A stretch of DNA of 64,000 bases, taken from NCBI RefSeq assembly GCF_040047665.1, contig NZ_CP157355.1:1612001-1676000 (forward strand). Reading direction: 5' to 3'. How positions within the stretch are numbered: position 1 is the first letter of the stretch; the number at the start of each line of letters is the position of its first letter. A program made the translations under genes and the position numbers. This stretch comes from Chitinibacter sp. FCG-7. Lineage in GTDB: Bacteria > Pseudomonadota > Gammaproteobacteria > Burkholderiales > Chitinibacteraceae. Positions 26,050 through 36,461 of this stretch are shown here, one piece after another. Under the pieces are notes generated by a model. That model worked only from the letters and a program-made list of their open reading frames with translations, had not been told where the DNA came from and ran no database searches.

Positions 26050-29000
26050 TTAAATTGCAGGCCTAGCAACATCCAGAACAACAATCTCTACCCTGCCATT
26101 ATGCGCGGCCTTACTGCGCTGAATCAGCACGTCCCTTAACTGTTCAGGTGTTTGCGGTTGAGTAAATCCTCTGCCCGCAGATTTCAATTGTTTGCCCGGC
26201 TTAACTTGTTCGCCAAACCAGAGAACCAGATAGATACCCCGATCTCCAGCACGCCAGTCGGGCGTATACAAACCATCGAGCTGCAGATCGTACCGCTGCC
26301 CATAAATCCCGATGCCATTGCCCCTTGATTTCGATGGGAAGCCGCCAATTACCAGACGAGCAGGTGATATCGACTTCCTTGTCATCGGCGACGTGAGTTT
26401 CTGGTTCAAGTTCGACGAGTTGCTGACCTTGCCGCAGCAGGCCCAGCAAATGATCGCGGCAGCGTTCTTCATCAAAAGGTACGCCTTGATCATCATAAAA
26501 ACCGCGCCATGAGTCCACATCGTCGCTGCGGATTTTTTTGGCCACTAACTTAAGCTCTTCAAGCATGAAGGTTTGTAAATCCGCTTCCGAGTTGGGGCGG
26601 CCATCAGCCAGGATGCTGCTCAGTTCCGGTAAGGTTAGAGTCGCGTGTTCTGCATCGGCAATTGCCCGTATTTGCTCAGAAAGCGCACGTCGTATGGATT
26701 CCGAATAGCCATCCTCTGCTTCGTCGCGTAATCGCAATAACGCCGTCCTCGCCGCATCACTGGTATCGGCGCCCAGCAGAAAAATAAGCTCTTGCAGGTA
26801 TTTGCTGGCATCCCGAGGGTGGCTTCGCCCGACCCAATCACCTTTGGGAAATTCAGCGCAAAAACTCCATAGCTTGCGGAAATTGCGCACTATCCACTCA
26901 GCGATTACAGGCATTAGTGTTGTATCTTCGTGACTTTGCCAGAAATTGCGGCTCGTATATTCTTCCAAAACCCAGATCAGACTGGGGTCAGGCGGAGCCG
27001 CAGCAAATTGCGTCGAAAATGTCTCGAAATCGAGCAACAAACCGAGGACCGTCCATAGATGACGCTGTTCGACATTGGTGCTCTCTTTACGTGTTCGGGC
27101 AAGCTTGAGCAAATCTGTGTAACGGGTGGCTTGCCAGAGCAAATTGACCAATCTCTCCTCAGCTGCCCACGGCAGGCCGTCAAATCGATGTAACCACTCA
27201 ACAGCCAGATCATGCCCGTAAGTAGACGACTTTCTCGACCCCTCCAGCCAGCAGACATGCTCACGTCTTGCAACCAGCTGGGGCTCATGGAATAGCCGCA
27301 TTGTCTGTTCCCAACTACCACGGGCTTGCAATTCTGTGCTCAAGGCGACCATCAAGTCATGCCTAATAGACTCGTCCGAAAAATGACGGAAAGCGAGTAC
27401 GAATAACCCCGCCATCAGACGCTCATCACGCAGATCGGCAAAGCCCGTTCCATTTCTTAGACGCTCCGCTAAGGCGGTAACAATGATATAACCGGCATCC
27501 CATGATTTATGCTGGGCGAGGCTATCTGCAATATCGGTAGCGGTTGGGTGTGGCGGTATTGCAGTCAGGTAGGCTTCGAAGCCATGGAATGCCGCTACAC
27601 TGATTTCTTTACTTAACCAAGCTGTTATACGTTGATGAGGTACTTCTTCTTTATGGTCATAAATCAGCCCGAGATAACACCGAGCCGGGTCAATAATGCA
27701 GTTATATTTTCCGATACGAACGCCATCCAGATTATCCCGATAGCTTTGACGGATCGTTTCTAACTTGGCCTGCTCTTTGGCTTTCCGTTTAAGCTGTTCT
27801 TTCCTTTCGCGCAATTCCCATTCGGGTGGTGTCCCCCATTGCGCTAGGTGCTTTTCGCCATCAGTGCTGCGCATAGCAAAAGGTCGCGCGGCAGCCCGTA
27901 CCGCGTCGCTATCTGCTTGATCATGGCGGGCGATGTACAGCAGGTCGCGCCAACGCTCGTCAGCGTAGTCAGCAGGATTTAACTCGACGAAAAGTTCGAT
28001 GACTCGGGCATTGTCTGGATACAGGTCGGCGACCAAAGCATGCAAAGTCCGAGCTCGAAAACGAAGATTGTCGTCTCCAACGGCTTCGAACAAGACAAAG
28101 TGCTGTAGCTCTCGGCACAGTTCTGGCTTTTGCAGCAAACAGGCAGCCAAGTCTTTTCGACGCTCACGTGTGCCACCATAACGATGCGCAAGTGGCTCAA
28201 GCCAACTCCACAAGCGCGGCACTTCGATTTGTTCTTGCTGAGACAGGCGGCGGGTGACTAGGCTGGCTAGCAAATCAATCAATTCGCACTCGCGCAACCA
28301 GTCGCTTTCTTTTTGATCACCGGCTAATTTGGCAAGAAGGTCGAGAACACCCCCAAGACGAACATCAGGAATGTATGTCTCTAGCCCGTATAAAACCCCA
28401 ACCGTCCTGCTGTTACTGATGCCATGCGTGAATGCCAGCTCGGCAATTTGTTGATCACTAAAAGACTCGAAACCAACCAATCGGAGCAGGTTAATAGCCA
28501 ACCGTAGCGAGTCTTCATTTCTACTTGCCCGGGTCTGATCAACAACAGACGACCAATCCTGCTGCTGCGAGGCAACAACAAGCGCTTCAGTACCGCGTGG
28601 ATGCGACAGGCATAGCAATCCATCTCATCCAGTACAAGTGCCAGCAATGACTTGCTCAACTCATCAGCAAGCTGGCGCCCCTTGATTGATTTCAATAGCA
28701 GCATACGCACGCCAAATGGTGTTTCGAGCGAGAAGATCAGGCGATTAACATCTTCGCGCAGTTCTGGCCGCACCAATGCAGGTATGCCCGGCTCATCCCA
28801 CAAACGCGATTCGGGCTGTTCTGCCGCCATTTTTTCCAAGGCATGAAGCAAGCATCGGGCTTGCGACAAGCTCAAATTGTCGGCGCTGCCATAGGTGATC
28901 AGTCCCAGTGGGTCGATCTCAATCACACGGCTTGCCAAGGTTGGATCATAGGCAAGCCAGGCATGCAGTCCGCGCAGGCTGGAAGGGACAACGCCATGCG

Positions 29001-29988
29001 AGCGCAGCCGTGCCAGCAGGCGGCGGCGTTTGCGTTCGGTATCGGCCAAGCCTGCCAGATAACGCGCTGCCAGAAACTCGGCGATGCTGCGATGGCAATA
29101 TGCAAAACGATCCGAACTCAAGGCGATAAAGAGGCGCGAGCCAAGCACGGCATTGAGGTGATCTCCGCAGGGCAGGCCTGTCGCCTCTACGGCAGCCAGA
29201 TCACCTGCAGCCAGTGCTGTTTTGGTTTGGCGGCTAAGCGCACTACTGCCGGTCAAAATCAGTGCGGCACAGGCCGCACCAGCGGCACTCAATGCGGCAT
29301 CTGATTCGAGCGCGGGAGTTTGTGCTTCCTTTAGCTCATTGAATTCAACCACCAGAACATGGATTGCGCGCTCGAACAATTCACTGCGGCTAGTTGGCAG
29401 TACCCCTTGTCGGGCGACACTCGCGATCATGTCCAGCGTCTGCGGATTACGCAGCAGCTCCTCCAAGCCTCGCTCGGCAAAGTGCGTAATGACCTCATGC
29501 GGGTTCGCAATTTCCTTCTGAGAGAGAAAGTGCAGAACATCCTCGTCATCAAACGGTAGCAGCTGCAATTCAACCGGAGCGGCCTGATACTGTTCCGTAA
29601 TGGCGACTTTGCCGGTTGCGCCTCGCCAGTCGGCCACCCGGCACGACAAGACAAATCGTGGATAGCCCAGCTCGCCCAATTTTTGCAGCACCGAGTCAAG
29701 AACGGTGCCAACCCTGCTTTCACTGACCTCGTCGAGTGCGTCGATCAACAGAACATCACTCTGGTCTGACAGCTTGAATGTTGAAGGTTTGATTAGCAGG
29801 GCGCGAGCGGTGAGGCGTGTACAGCCCCATTGCTGCTCAAGCCATTTCAGCAACGTCGTTTTGCCCATCCCTGCGTCGCCGAGAATCAGTAGCGGCTCTG
29901 GCAAAGCTGATAATTCATCCTGCGCGAGGATGACGTCCTCTTTCTCAACTTGGCGTTTGAAACGGCGCGGAATCAGTATTTGGCTCAT
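26050..29988 (-). pseudogene. NACHT/STAND NTPase with C-terminal PD-(D/E)xK-type domain, two frameshifts
   Basis: One gene of about 1,310 codons, split over three frames. Residues ~1-455 (29988 to ~28620) are the NTPase: LILGDAGMGKTTLLKWL is Walker A, DVLLIDALDEV Walker B, VLSCRVADWRG sensor-like, then YCHRSIAEFLAARYLAGL, the usual NACHT winged-helix ending. The middle part (frame 28618-26201) looks like helical repeats (EALVVASQQQDW onward). The C-terminus reads VDITCSSGNWRLPIEIKGQW, a D-x(n)-E-x-K nuclease pattern, and continues in a third frame as LDGLYTPDWRAGDRGIYLVLWFGEQ. Joining them across one extra base near 26284 restores VRSQLDGLY. The first shift lies near 28600-28627 (one base missing). 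Family knowledge: such proteins (bacterial NACHT/Avs-like) sense phage and cleave DNA. Either a decayed gene or assembly errors. Confidence 0.75.
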
Positions 29989-30007
29989 ATGCACTTGATG
30001 GCTGGTA

Positions 30008-30035
30008 GCAAAAAGCCGCGACTGGCGCGGCTTTG
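30008..30035 (-). terminator. Terminator of ychF
   Basis: On the minus strand AAGCCGCGCC-agt-(C)GCGGCTTTTTGC: GC-rich stem followed by five T's, about 20 bp past the ychF stop. Confidence 0.85.
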
Positions 30036-30053
30036 GAATGGAGCAACTTAGGC

Positions 30054-31145
30054 TTAGACGTTGAACAAGAAATTCAAGACGTCGCCGTCTTTTACGACGT
30101 ATTCCTTGCCCTCGGCGCGCATTTTGCCGGCTTCTTTGGCGCCTTGTTCACCCTTGTACTGGATGAAATCGTCAAACGCGATGGTTTGCGCGCGGATAAA
30201 GCCGCGTTCGAAGTCAGTGTGGATCACGCCGGCGGCTTGCGGTGCGGTATCGCCTTTGTGGATCGTCCACGCGCGTACTTCTTTGACGCCAGCGGTGAAG
30301 TAGGTTTGCAGGCCCAGCAAATCGTAGCCAGCGCGGATCAGGCGATCCAGACCTGGCTCTTCCTGACCAATCGATTCCAGAAACTCGGCTTTGTCAGCGT
30401 CGTCCAACTCGGCGATTTCCGATTCAATCGCAGCACACACCGCAACGACTGGCGCGCCTTCGGCATTGGCGTGGGCGGTCACTTTATCGAGCAGCGGGTT
30501 GTTGTCAAAGCCGTCTTCAGCAACGTTGGCAACGTACATCGCCGGTTTGATCGTCAGCAGGCAGAGCGATTTGATCGCCAGTTTTTCTTCGTCAGACAGG
30601 CCAGCCGAACGCGCTGGTTTGCCTTCGTTCAGATGCGGCAGCAGTTTTTCCAGTACGGCCACTGTGGCCAACGCGTCTTTATCGCCCGAACGCGCTTTCT
30701 TGCCGTCGCGCTGGATGGCTTTTTCTACGGTAGTCATATCTGCCAAAGCCAGCTCGGTGCCGATGACGATAATGTCGTCAATCGGGTCTACGCGGCCCGC
30801 AACGTGAATGATGTTGTCGTTCTCAAAACAGCGAACCACATTCACAATTGCGTCGGTTTCGCGGATATTGGCCAGAAACTGATTACCCAAGCCTTCGCCT
30901 TTGGATGCGCCAGCAACGAGGCCAGCAATATCGACAAACTCGACAATCGCAGGCTGGATTTTTTGCGGATTGATAATCGCTGCCAGCTGGGCAAGGCGCT
31001 GATCGGGTACTTCAACGATGCCGACATTTGGCTCGATGGTACAAAACGGATAGTTGGACGCTTCGATACCGGCTTTGGTCAAAGCGTTAAACAGCGTGGA
31101 TTTACCCACATTCGGCAAGCCGACGATGCCACACTTGAGGCTCAT
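30054..31145 (-). CDS. ychF: Redox-regulated ATPase YchF (OBG family)
   Basis: 363 residues, full length. A ribosome-associated ATPase of the Obg-like GTPase family that affects translation and oxidative-stress responses. G1 motif [18 protein letters not shown] (residues ~8-25), G2 [21 protein letters not shown]3 DIAGLV, a coiled-coil insertion, and the C-terminal TGS domain ([37 protein letters not shown]). The G4 position is altered as in all YchF proteins, consistent with ATP preference. Single gene with its own terminator. Confidence 0.97.
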   Translation of the reverse strand: MSLKCGIVGLPNVGKSTLFNALTKAGIEASNYPFCTIEPNVGIVEVPDQRLAQLAAIINPQKIQPAIVEFVDIAGLVAGASKGEGLGNQFLANIRETDAIVNVVRCFENDNIIHVAGRVDPIDDIIVIGTELALADMTTVEKAIQRDGKKARSGDKDALATVAVLEKLLPHLNEGKPARSAGLSDEEKLAIKSLCLLTIKPAMYVANVAEDGFDNNPLLDKVTAHANAEGAPVVAVCAAIESEIAELDDADKAEFLESIGQEEPGLDRLIRAGYDLLGLQTYFTAGVKEVRAWTIHKGDTAPQAAGVIHTDFERGFIRAQTIAFDDFIQYKGEQGAKEAGKMRAEGKEYVVKDGDVLNFLFNV

Positions 31146-31311
31146 AAATATCCTTGCACGGCGAAGCGTCGCCGTTAGTCAAAATCAAAACGCCATTTTA
31201 CCCGATCAAAGCGCCGCGCGCAGGCCTAGGTGTTTTTCTGCCGGTGATCCGCAGTGGCTGGCCGAATCTATGCGACGATATGGGCCCCAAGGATTTTCCG
31301 GCACCACATTC

Positions 31312-31665
31312 ATGAATCAGAGCATTCGCCTGCAGCTGCCGTCATCTGGCGATGATCAGGCCGAGCAGGTCAATCAGACGTATATCGCTAGCCAGCTCGA
31401 AATACTGCGCGCCGCGATGGATTTGGACGTCAGCGATTATGACGAGCTGGCGCAACTTGACGAGATCATCATCACCGCCATCACGCTCGATCAGCAAGCG
31501 GTAAAAATTGATTACCAGCTGCGCTTTTCGGCTTTTTATGGCTGCCAGGATATTGATTATCACGGTAGCTGCCAGCGTGTTCTGCGCGGCCGCCGCGAGG
31601 GTAATTGCCTGCTGTTCACGCCCTATACCGCACCCGACAGTGCTGATGGTGCCGACGCACTGTAA
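31312..31665 (+). CDS. Hypothetical protein
   Basis: 117 residues from ATG 31312. It starts MNQSIRLQLPSSGDDQAEQV, contains an acidic central helix (SDYDELAQLDEIIITAITLD) and a strand-rich end (VKIDYQLRFSAFYGCQDIDY then GNCLLFTPY). No family recognised. Start choice is weak: the ribosome site is poor, and ATG 31270 in the same frame is an alternative. Codon use matches the neighbours, and it ends at a hairpin shared with the convergent yecA-type gene, which supports it as real. Confidence 0.55.
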   Translation: MNQSIRLQLPSSGDDQAEQVNQTYIASQLEILRAAMDLDVSDYDELAQLDEIIITAITLDQQAVKIDYQLRFSAFYGCQDIDYHGSCQRVLRGRREGNCLLFTPYTAPDSADGADAL

Positions 31666-31669
31666 ACGA

Positions 31670-31700
31670 AAAAATGGCCATGAATCGCTTCATGGCCATC
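31670..31700 (-). terminator. Terminator between convergent genes
   Basis: ATGGCCATGAA-tcgc-TTCATGGCCAT, a perfect 11-bp stem. A's precede it on the plus strand, giving a T-run for the minus-strand yecA-type gene; it may also stop transcription of the plus-strand gene. Confidence 0.8.
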
Positions 31701-31725
31701 GGCTTGGTGCACATATCATTGCCGA

Positions 31726-32337
31726 TCAATGCAGGCGGTGCTTGCTGCCTTCGCTGATTTGACGGTTGCGGAAAAAGTCGCGGATTTCGAGCACCATTTC
31801 TGGCAGCTGCTCGGCGATTTCATTATCGTGCTGAACCAGATTAATGCCCTCGCGCTCCATATCGGCGCGCATTTCATCGTCCGAGCCGCTCATGATCGCC
31901 ATGAACATAAACTGGCCTTCTTCTTCATCGAGCAGCGGCTGCCATTCTTCTTCGGCCAAGCCAGCGCCAAAACAGAAGCCCAGGCTCCACTCTTCGATGC
32001 TGGAATGCTCTTCGGTTTCGTCTTCCCAGTACAGCAAAGGCTCGTAGACTGGCGGGTCTTGCGCCAGCTCATCAGCGATCTGGTTGTAGAGGCGCATCAC
32101 CAGATCAATCATTGCATCGGCTTCAGGCAGCGCAAAAATCACGGCTTCGGGCTTGTCCCAGATCTGCCCCATCCATTCGGTCGGCATCACTTGCGCCGGG
32201 CCGACCAGAATCGCGGTGAGGTAACCATGCAACATGGACAGGGACATTGCGTCCTTACCGACGGCATCCGAGTATAAAAACTGATCGAGCTGATCGAGTT
32301 CCTCATCGCTTAGCGCTTGATCCAGCATTTTTGCCAT
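31726..32337 (-). CDS. UPF0149 / YecA family protein
   Basis: 203 residues. Matches the UPF0149 domain: LSDEELDQLDQFLYSD at the N-terminus, MSLSMLHGYLTAILVGP, then the PPVYEPLLYWEDE segment and EEWSLGFCFGAGLAEEEWQPLL. Compared with E. coli YecA it lacks the C-terminal SEC-C zinc motif, ending SEGSKHRLH. Biochemical function of the family is unclear. The start ATG (32335-32337) is the terminal CAT of a dispersed element (copy 10), so the element forms its leader. Confidence 0.88.
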   Translation of the reverse strand: MAKMLDQALSDEELDQLDQFLYSDAVGKDAMSLSMLHGYLTAILVGPAQVMPTEWMGQIWDKPEAVIFALPEADAMIDLVMRLYNQIADELAQDPPVYEPLLYWEDETEEHSSIEEWSLGFCFGAGLAEEEWQPLLDEEEGQFMFMAIMSGSDDEMRADMEREGINLVQHDNEIAEQLPEMVLEIRDFFRNRQISEGSKHRLH

Positions 32338-32388
32338 GATGTATTCACCTGAAGGTCATATTGATTGAGACTTGCACAGCAATACCCA
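32335..32388. repeat. Dispersed ~54-bp element, copy 10
   Basis: Reversed orientation: begins CATGATGTATTCACC and ends CACAGCAATACCCA, exactly 54 bp. Its first three bases are the start codon of the yecA-type gene. Confidence 0.65.
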
Positions 32389-32552
32389 TATTAGGTATTG
32401 GTCGCAGCTTTTCTTAGTGCTCATTATACCCAAGCCATTGAAGCACCTAGGGTCTATTACCGGCTTTTTTGTCGCCAAACAGTGAAAAGGCACAATTGCA
32501 AAAGTATTTATTGCTAAGATATGACGTCAAATTGACGGCCACAGTAGATACC

Positions 32553-34706
32553 ATGCTCAAAGCCCTGTTCCGCACCACCATGAAAACCCTGTTCCGCGTG
32601 CTGTACCGCCTGACGATCAAGGGCGATTTCAGCGTCTTTCACAACCCGCGCACGCTGATTGTGGCCAACCATGAATCATTCCTCGATGGCATTTTTCTGG
32701 CCGCGCATTTGCCGATTGATGCCACTTTTGTCGTGCATACCAAGGTGGCTGAAAACTGGTTCTTCCGGCTGTTTCTGAGCCTGACCGACTTTCTGGCAGT
32801 TGACCCGACCAATCCGCTGGCCATCAAGGCCGTGGTGCGCTTGCTTGAAGCGGGCAAACCGGTGGTGATTTTCCCCGAAGGGCGCATCACCACCACCGGC
32901 TCGCTGATGAAAGTCTACGATGGCGCGGCCTTTGCGGCGGCGCGCACGGGCGCAACGATTGTGCCAGTGCGAATCTCTGGCGCTTCGCGCACCTTCTTTA
33001 GCCGCCTGGGCGGCATTTACCCGCGCACGCTGTTTCCGAAAATCAGTCTGCAAGTGCTGGGCCGCCGCAGTATTGCGATGCCCGATTTGCCATCGGCCAA
33101 AGAGCGCCGCCGCAAAGCGGGCCAGCTGATGCGCGATATTTTGCTGGAAATGCTGGTCGCCACTCGCCCCGAACGCACTCTATATCGCGCCTATCTGGAT
33201 GCGCAGATTGCCTTTGGCAGCGCGTTTAGCGTGGTGGAAGATATTTCGCAAAACGAAGAAAGCTATGGCAGCCTGACCAAGAAAATCCTTGGCCTGTCGC
33301 GCATTGTGGATAAAATCTCGCGCCCGCAGGAAGCCGTTGGCGTGCTGTTGCCCAATACCACGCCGACGCTGGCTTTGTTCTTTGCACTCAGCGCAAGGGC
33401 ACGTATACCCGCAATGCTCAATTACAGCGCGGGTCGCGAAGGTATACTGGCGGCATGTATTGCGGCGAATATCAAAACCATTGTCACTTCGCGCACCTTT
33501 ATCGCCAAAGGTAAGCTCGAAGGCTTGATCGACAATTTGCCGAATATTCAGGTGTTGTATCTGGAAGATTTGCGTCCACTGATTGGCTTGGGCGACAAAC
33601 TATTAGTTTTGCTCGGGCTGCTACGCCCGAGTAGCTTTGCCAGCAAACAATCGCCCGACGATGCGGCGGTGATCCTATTTACCTCGGGCTCGGAAGGCAA
33701 GCCCAAAGGCGTGGTGCACAGCCACAATTCGATTTTGGCTAATGTGGCGCAAATCCGCGCGCTGGCCGACTTTACGCCGCGCGATAAATTTATGGTCGCG
33801 CTGCCGCTATTTCACAGCTTTGGCCTGACTGCTTGTGCGATTTTGCCGCTGGTCACCGGTGTGCCGGTATTTCTCTACCCCACGCCGCTACACTACCGCA
33901 TCATCCCCGAGATTGTTTACGATCGCGGCTGCTCGGTGCTGTTTGGCACCAGCACCTTCCTTGGCAATTACGCCAAATACGCCCACCCCTACGATTTCGG
34001 CCGCCTGCGCTATGTGGTGGCTGGCGCGGAAAAACTCAGCGAAGTGGTGCGCAGAACCTATATCGAGAAATTTGGCATCCGCATTCTGGAAGGTTACGGC
34101 GTTACCGAATGTGCCCCCGTGGTGGCAGTGAATGTACCAATGGCCAGCAGGCTGGGTACTGTCGGCCAGCTCACGCCGGGCATGCGCCACAAGCTGATAC
34201 CCATCCCAGGTGTACCCGAAGGCGGCCAGCTTTTAGTTAGTGGCCCGAACGTGATGAAAGGCTATTTGCGCTATGAAAACCCGGGGCAACTTGAAACGCT
34301 GCCATTCGAAGATGGAATTGCTTGGTATGACACCGGCGATATTGTGAAGCTGGATATCGATGGCTTTATCACGATTCAAGGCCGTGCCAAACGCTTTGCC
34401 AAAATTGCCGGTGAAATGATTTCGCTGGAAGTCGTCGAAGCCATTGCCCGCAAAGCCTCGCCCGACTTTATGCATTCAGCCAGCTCCCGCCCGGATGAAG
34501 CCAAGGGCGAAGCGATTGTACTGTTCACCACACAAACTGACTTAAGCCGCGATCACTTATTGGCTGCAGCACGCGAGATCGGCGCACCCGAGCTGGCGGT
34601 GCCGCGTGAGATTCGCGTCGTGGAGGCAATTCCGCTGCTAGGCACCGGCAAAACCGATTATGTGACGCTGAAAAAATGGGCAGCCGATGTTGTAGCGGCT
34701 GTATAA
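32553..34706 (+). CDS. aas: Bifunctional lysophospholipid acyltransferase / acyl-ACP synthetase (Aas-like)
   Basis: 717 residues from ATG 32553 (ATG 32580 is also possible). Residues ~1-220 are a PlsC-type acyltransferase: VANHESFLDG (H-x4-D) and VIFPEGRITTTG. Residues ~240-717 are an AMP-forming acyl-activating domain: VILFTSGSEGKPKGVVHSH (P-loop), EGYGVTECAPVVAVN, WYDTGDIVKLD and the C-terminal GTGKTDYVTLKKW lysine motif. In E. coli, Aas re-acylates 2-acyl-glycerophosphoethanolamine at the inner membrane. The E. coli enzyme usually sits beside the LplT flippase; no such transporter is seen here. A terminator follows. Confidence 0.92.
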   Translation: MLKALFRTTMKTLFRVLYRLTIKGDFSVFHNPRTLIVANHESFLDGIFLAAHLPIDATFVVHTKVAENWFFRLFLSLTDFLAVDPTNPLAIKAVVRLLEAGKPVVIFPEGRITTTGSLMKVYDGAAFAAARTGATIVPVRISGASRTFFSRLGGIYPRTLFPKISLQVLGRRSIAMPDLPSAKERRRKAGQLMRDILLEMLVATRPERTLYRAYLDAQIAFGSAFSVVEDISQNEESYGSLTKKILGLSRIVDKISRPQEAVGVLLPNTTPTLALFFALSARARIPAMLNYSAGREGILAACIAANIKTIVTSRTFIAKGKLEGLIDNLPNIQVLYLEDLRPLIGLGDKLLVLLGLLRPSSFASKQSPDDAAVILFTSGSEGKPKGVVHSHNSILANVAQIRALADFTPRDKFMVALPLFHSFGLTACAILPLVTGVPVFLYPTPLHYRIIPEIVYDRGCSVLFGTSTFLGNYAKYAHPYDFGRLRYVVAGAEKLSEVVRRTYIEKFGIRILEGYGVTECAPVVAVNVPMASRLGTVGQLTPGMRHKLIPIPGVPEGGQLLVSGPNVMKGYLRYENPGQLETLPFEDGIAWYDTGDIVKLDIDGFITIQGRAKRFAKIAGEMISLEVVEAIARKASPDFMHSASSRPDEAKGEAIVLFTTQTDLSRDHLLAAAREIGAPELAVPREIRVVEAIPLLGTGKTDYVTLKKWAADVVAAV

Positions 34707-34720
34707 ATTTTTTTCAGTCT

Positions 34721-34754
34721 AAAAAACAAAAGCCGCTGATGCGGCTTTTGTTTT
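34721..34754. terminator. Bidirectional terminator between aas and the DUF4397 gene
   Basis: ACAAAAGCCGC-tgat-GCGGCTTTTGT with A's before and T's after; lies between convergent stops. Confidence 0.88.
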
Positions 34755-34769
34755 ATTCATGAGTCGATC

Positions 34770-36101
34770 TTAATTGTCGTTCAATACCGTCAGAGTAAAG
34801 TCTTTACTACTATCGCCAGTACCATTTGGCAGCAGACCACGCGCAACAACCGTGTAGATTTTTCCGGCGCTAGTACTTACTGCGGGTGAAGTAAATGCAG
34901 GAGCCGAAGTCGCTGCAGCACCAGCAACACGCAGTTTAAATACATAATTGCCTGCTGGTACTTTCAAATAGGCACCTGCAGCCGGGAAGGACACATTACT
35001 CATCACCAAAGCATCATTGGCATACACATCCACCGCAGGCGCATTCGGTGAGGCATGGACAACACGTACCTTGATCTGGCCAGCGGGTGGTAAGCTGGCA
35101 TCATCTTTGGCGACCAGATATTGCAAAGCAGGGTTGCCAGCCAGCAGTCCCACAGCAAACACCGTGTAGTTATTGGCTTTATCCAGCGCTAAATCTGCGG
35201 TCAGTGCCTGAGTAGCAGTACCCGCCGCATTGAGTGCCACGGTGTATTTCTTGGCTTCAACCGTCAGATAATTGGATGCTGTAAAGAATGGCACATTGCT
35301 TAGAATGGCGCTGCCGTTGGCCAACACATCAACGGCTGGCGCATTCGGTGAGGCATGAACAACCCGCAGTTTTGCATTCACGTCATTCACTTCGCTCACA
35401 TTTGCAGAGCTTCCACGGTTGATAAGCAACACGCTGATTGGCGAGCTGCCATTAGCTTGTGGCACTGCCACCGCAAGCAGATCGGCACCTGCTGGCACTG
35501 GTAATGTGCCGGAATCAAACACGACAGTTTTGCTGCCTGCAGGCGTCACGCGCACGCGATAATCGGCTGCGGGTACTTCAAGCCCGCCGGAAAAGGCTTT
35601 GAATGCCACATTGCTTAGTGTGGCTGTGGTGTTGCCCAGATCAGCGCCCGGTGCTGTCACATAGACATCGACAGCAGGTGCTGTGGCTGCAGCATGCACA
35701 ACTCGAAGACGGGCTTGACCAGCGGCAGGTTTAGCAGTGCTCTCGGTAATGACCAGAGGTTCGATTTTGGCTACTTCATTCACGGCAATGACGGTTGTTA
35801 AGGTGTCTTTCGCCAATTTAAGCGTTGCACTGATCACACCGGCATCACTACCAGCGGGCGTTACTTTAACGGGCAGGTCACCAGCATTCACTGTGAGCAA
35901 ACCGCTAGCGGCTTTATACGGCACATTACTTAATGCTTTTGCCCCTGCGGCATAGACATCAACATTTGGCGCATCAGGCGATGCGTGAATCACGCGCAGC
36001 TGCGCTTGATCAGGAACAGGCACAGGATCACTCCCGCCACCACAGGCCACCAGGCCAGCGCTTGCAGCTACGACAAGCAACCATTTACTGAGTTTGATCA
36101 T
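34770..36101 (-). CDS. DUF4397 lipoprotein with four repeated domains
   Basis: 443 residues from ATG 36101, preceded by GGAGAATAATC. Lipoprotein signal MIKLSKWLLVVAASAGLVAC with lipidated Cys in VACGGG. Four DUF4397 units follow, each opening with a LRVIHASPDAP-like line and a VDVYA turn: starts near residues 33, 131, 246 and 352. Each has a LSNVPF-type strand and a YTV/YRV strand that would build a beta-sandwich. Function of DUF4397 is unknown; multi-copy secreted forms are common in environmental bacteria. Expected at the outer membrane. Confidence 0.88.
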   Translation of the reverse strand: MIKLSKWLLVVAASAGLVACGGGSDPVPVPDQAQLRVIHASPDAPNVDVYAAGAKALSNVPYKAASGLLTVNAGDLPVKVTPAGSDAGVISATLKLAKDTLTTVIAVNEVAKIEPLVITESTAKPAAGQARLRVVHAAATAPAVDVYVTAPGADLGNTTATLSNVAFKAFSGGLEVPAADYRVRVTPAGSKTVVFDSGTLPVPAGADLLAVAVPQANGSSPISVLLINRGSSANVSEVNDVNAKLRVVHASPNAPAVDVLANGSAILSNVPFFTASNYLTVEAKKYTVALNAAGTATQALTADLALDKANNYTVFAVGLLAGNPALQYLVAKDDASLPPAGQIKVRVVHASPNAPAVDVYANDALVMSNVSFPAAGAYLKVPAGNYVFKLRVAGAAATSAPAFTSPAVSTSAGKIYTVVARGLLPNGTGDSSKDFTLTVLNDN

Positions 36102-36372
36102 GATTATTCTCCGGCTGAGTAAGGAAATACCGTCACTTTCTAAACTGCACTGATGAATCAAAGCTACCGAAAAGTAAATATAGTACTTTTTAGTAAAAAA
36201 GAAAACCAATCGGTAGTTTTTTGTTCGATTGAGTACGCCGGCAATTTATAGCACAGCAAAAGTCAGCCCGTTTGGGAGTCGATCAGTGGAGAGACAAGCA
36301 GACTATGCACTATCGTTTTTGCGGACAAAGCCGGGCAACAGCATGCGCTGTGGGGCTCTGCACGCAGAAAAA

Positions 36373-36404
36373 CACAATGGCGGGCACAATACCCGCCATT
36401 GTGA
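36373..36404 (-). terminator. Terminator of the metalloprotease gene
   Basis: ACAATGGCGGG-cacaat-CCCGCCATTGT stem (10-11 bp); the minus strand continues GTGTTTTTC. It lies in the 360-bp spacer 36102-36461, which otherwise holds the AT-rich promoter region of the DUF4397 gene. Confidence 0.75.
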
Positions 36405-36461
36405 AGCGCAAAGATATATTCAATATCCGGGCACTATTGATTGCCGCAAAATTTAATCAGC

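Noticed and set aside
33400..33460. TATACCC- and GGTATAC-like words in the aas gene
   Set aside because: They encode a conserved stretch of the acyl-activating domain (RIPAMLNYSAGREGILAACIA), so they need no repeat explanation.
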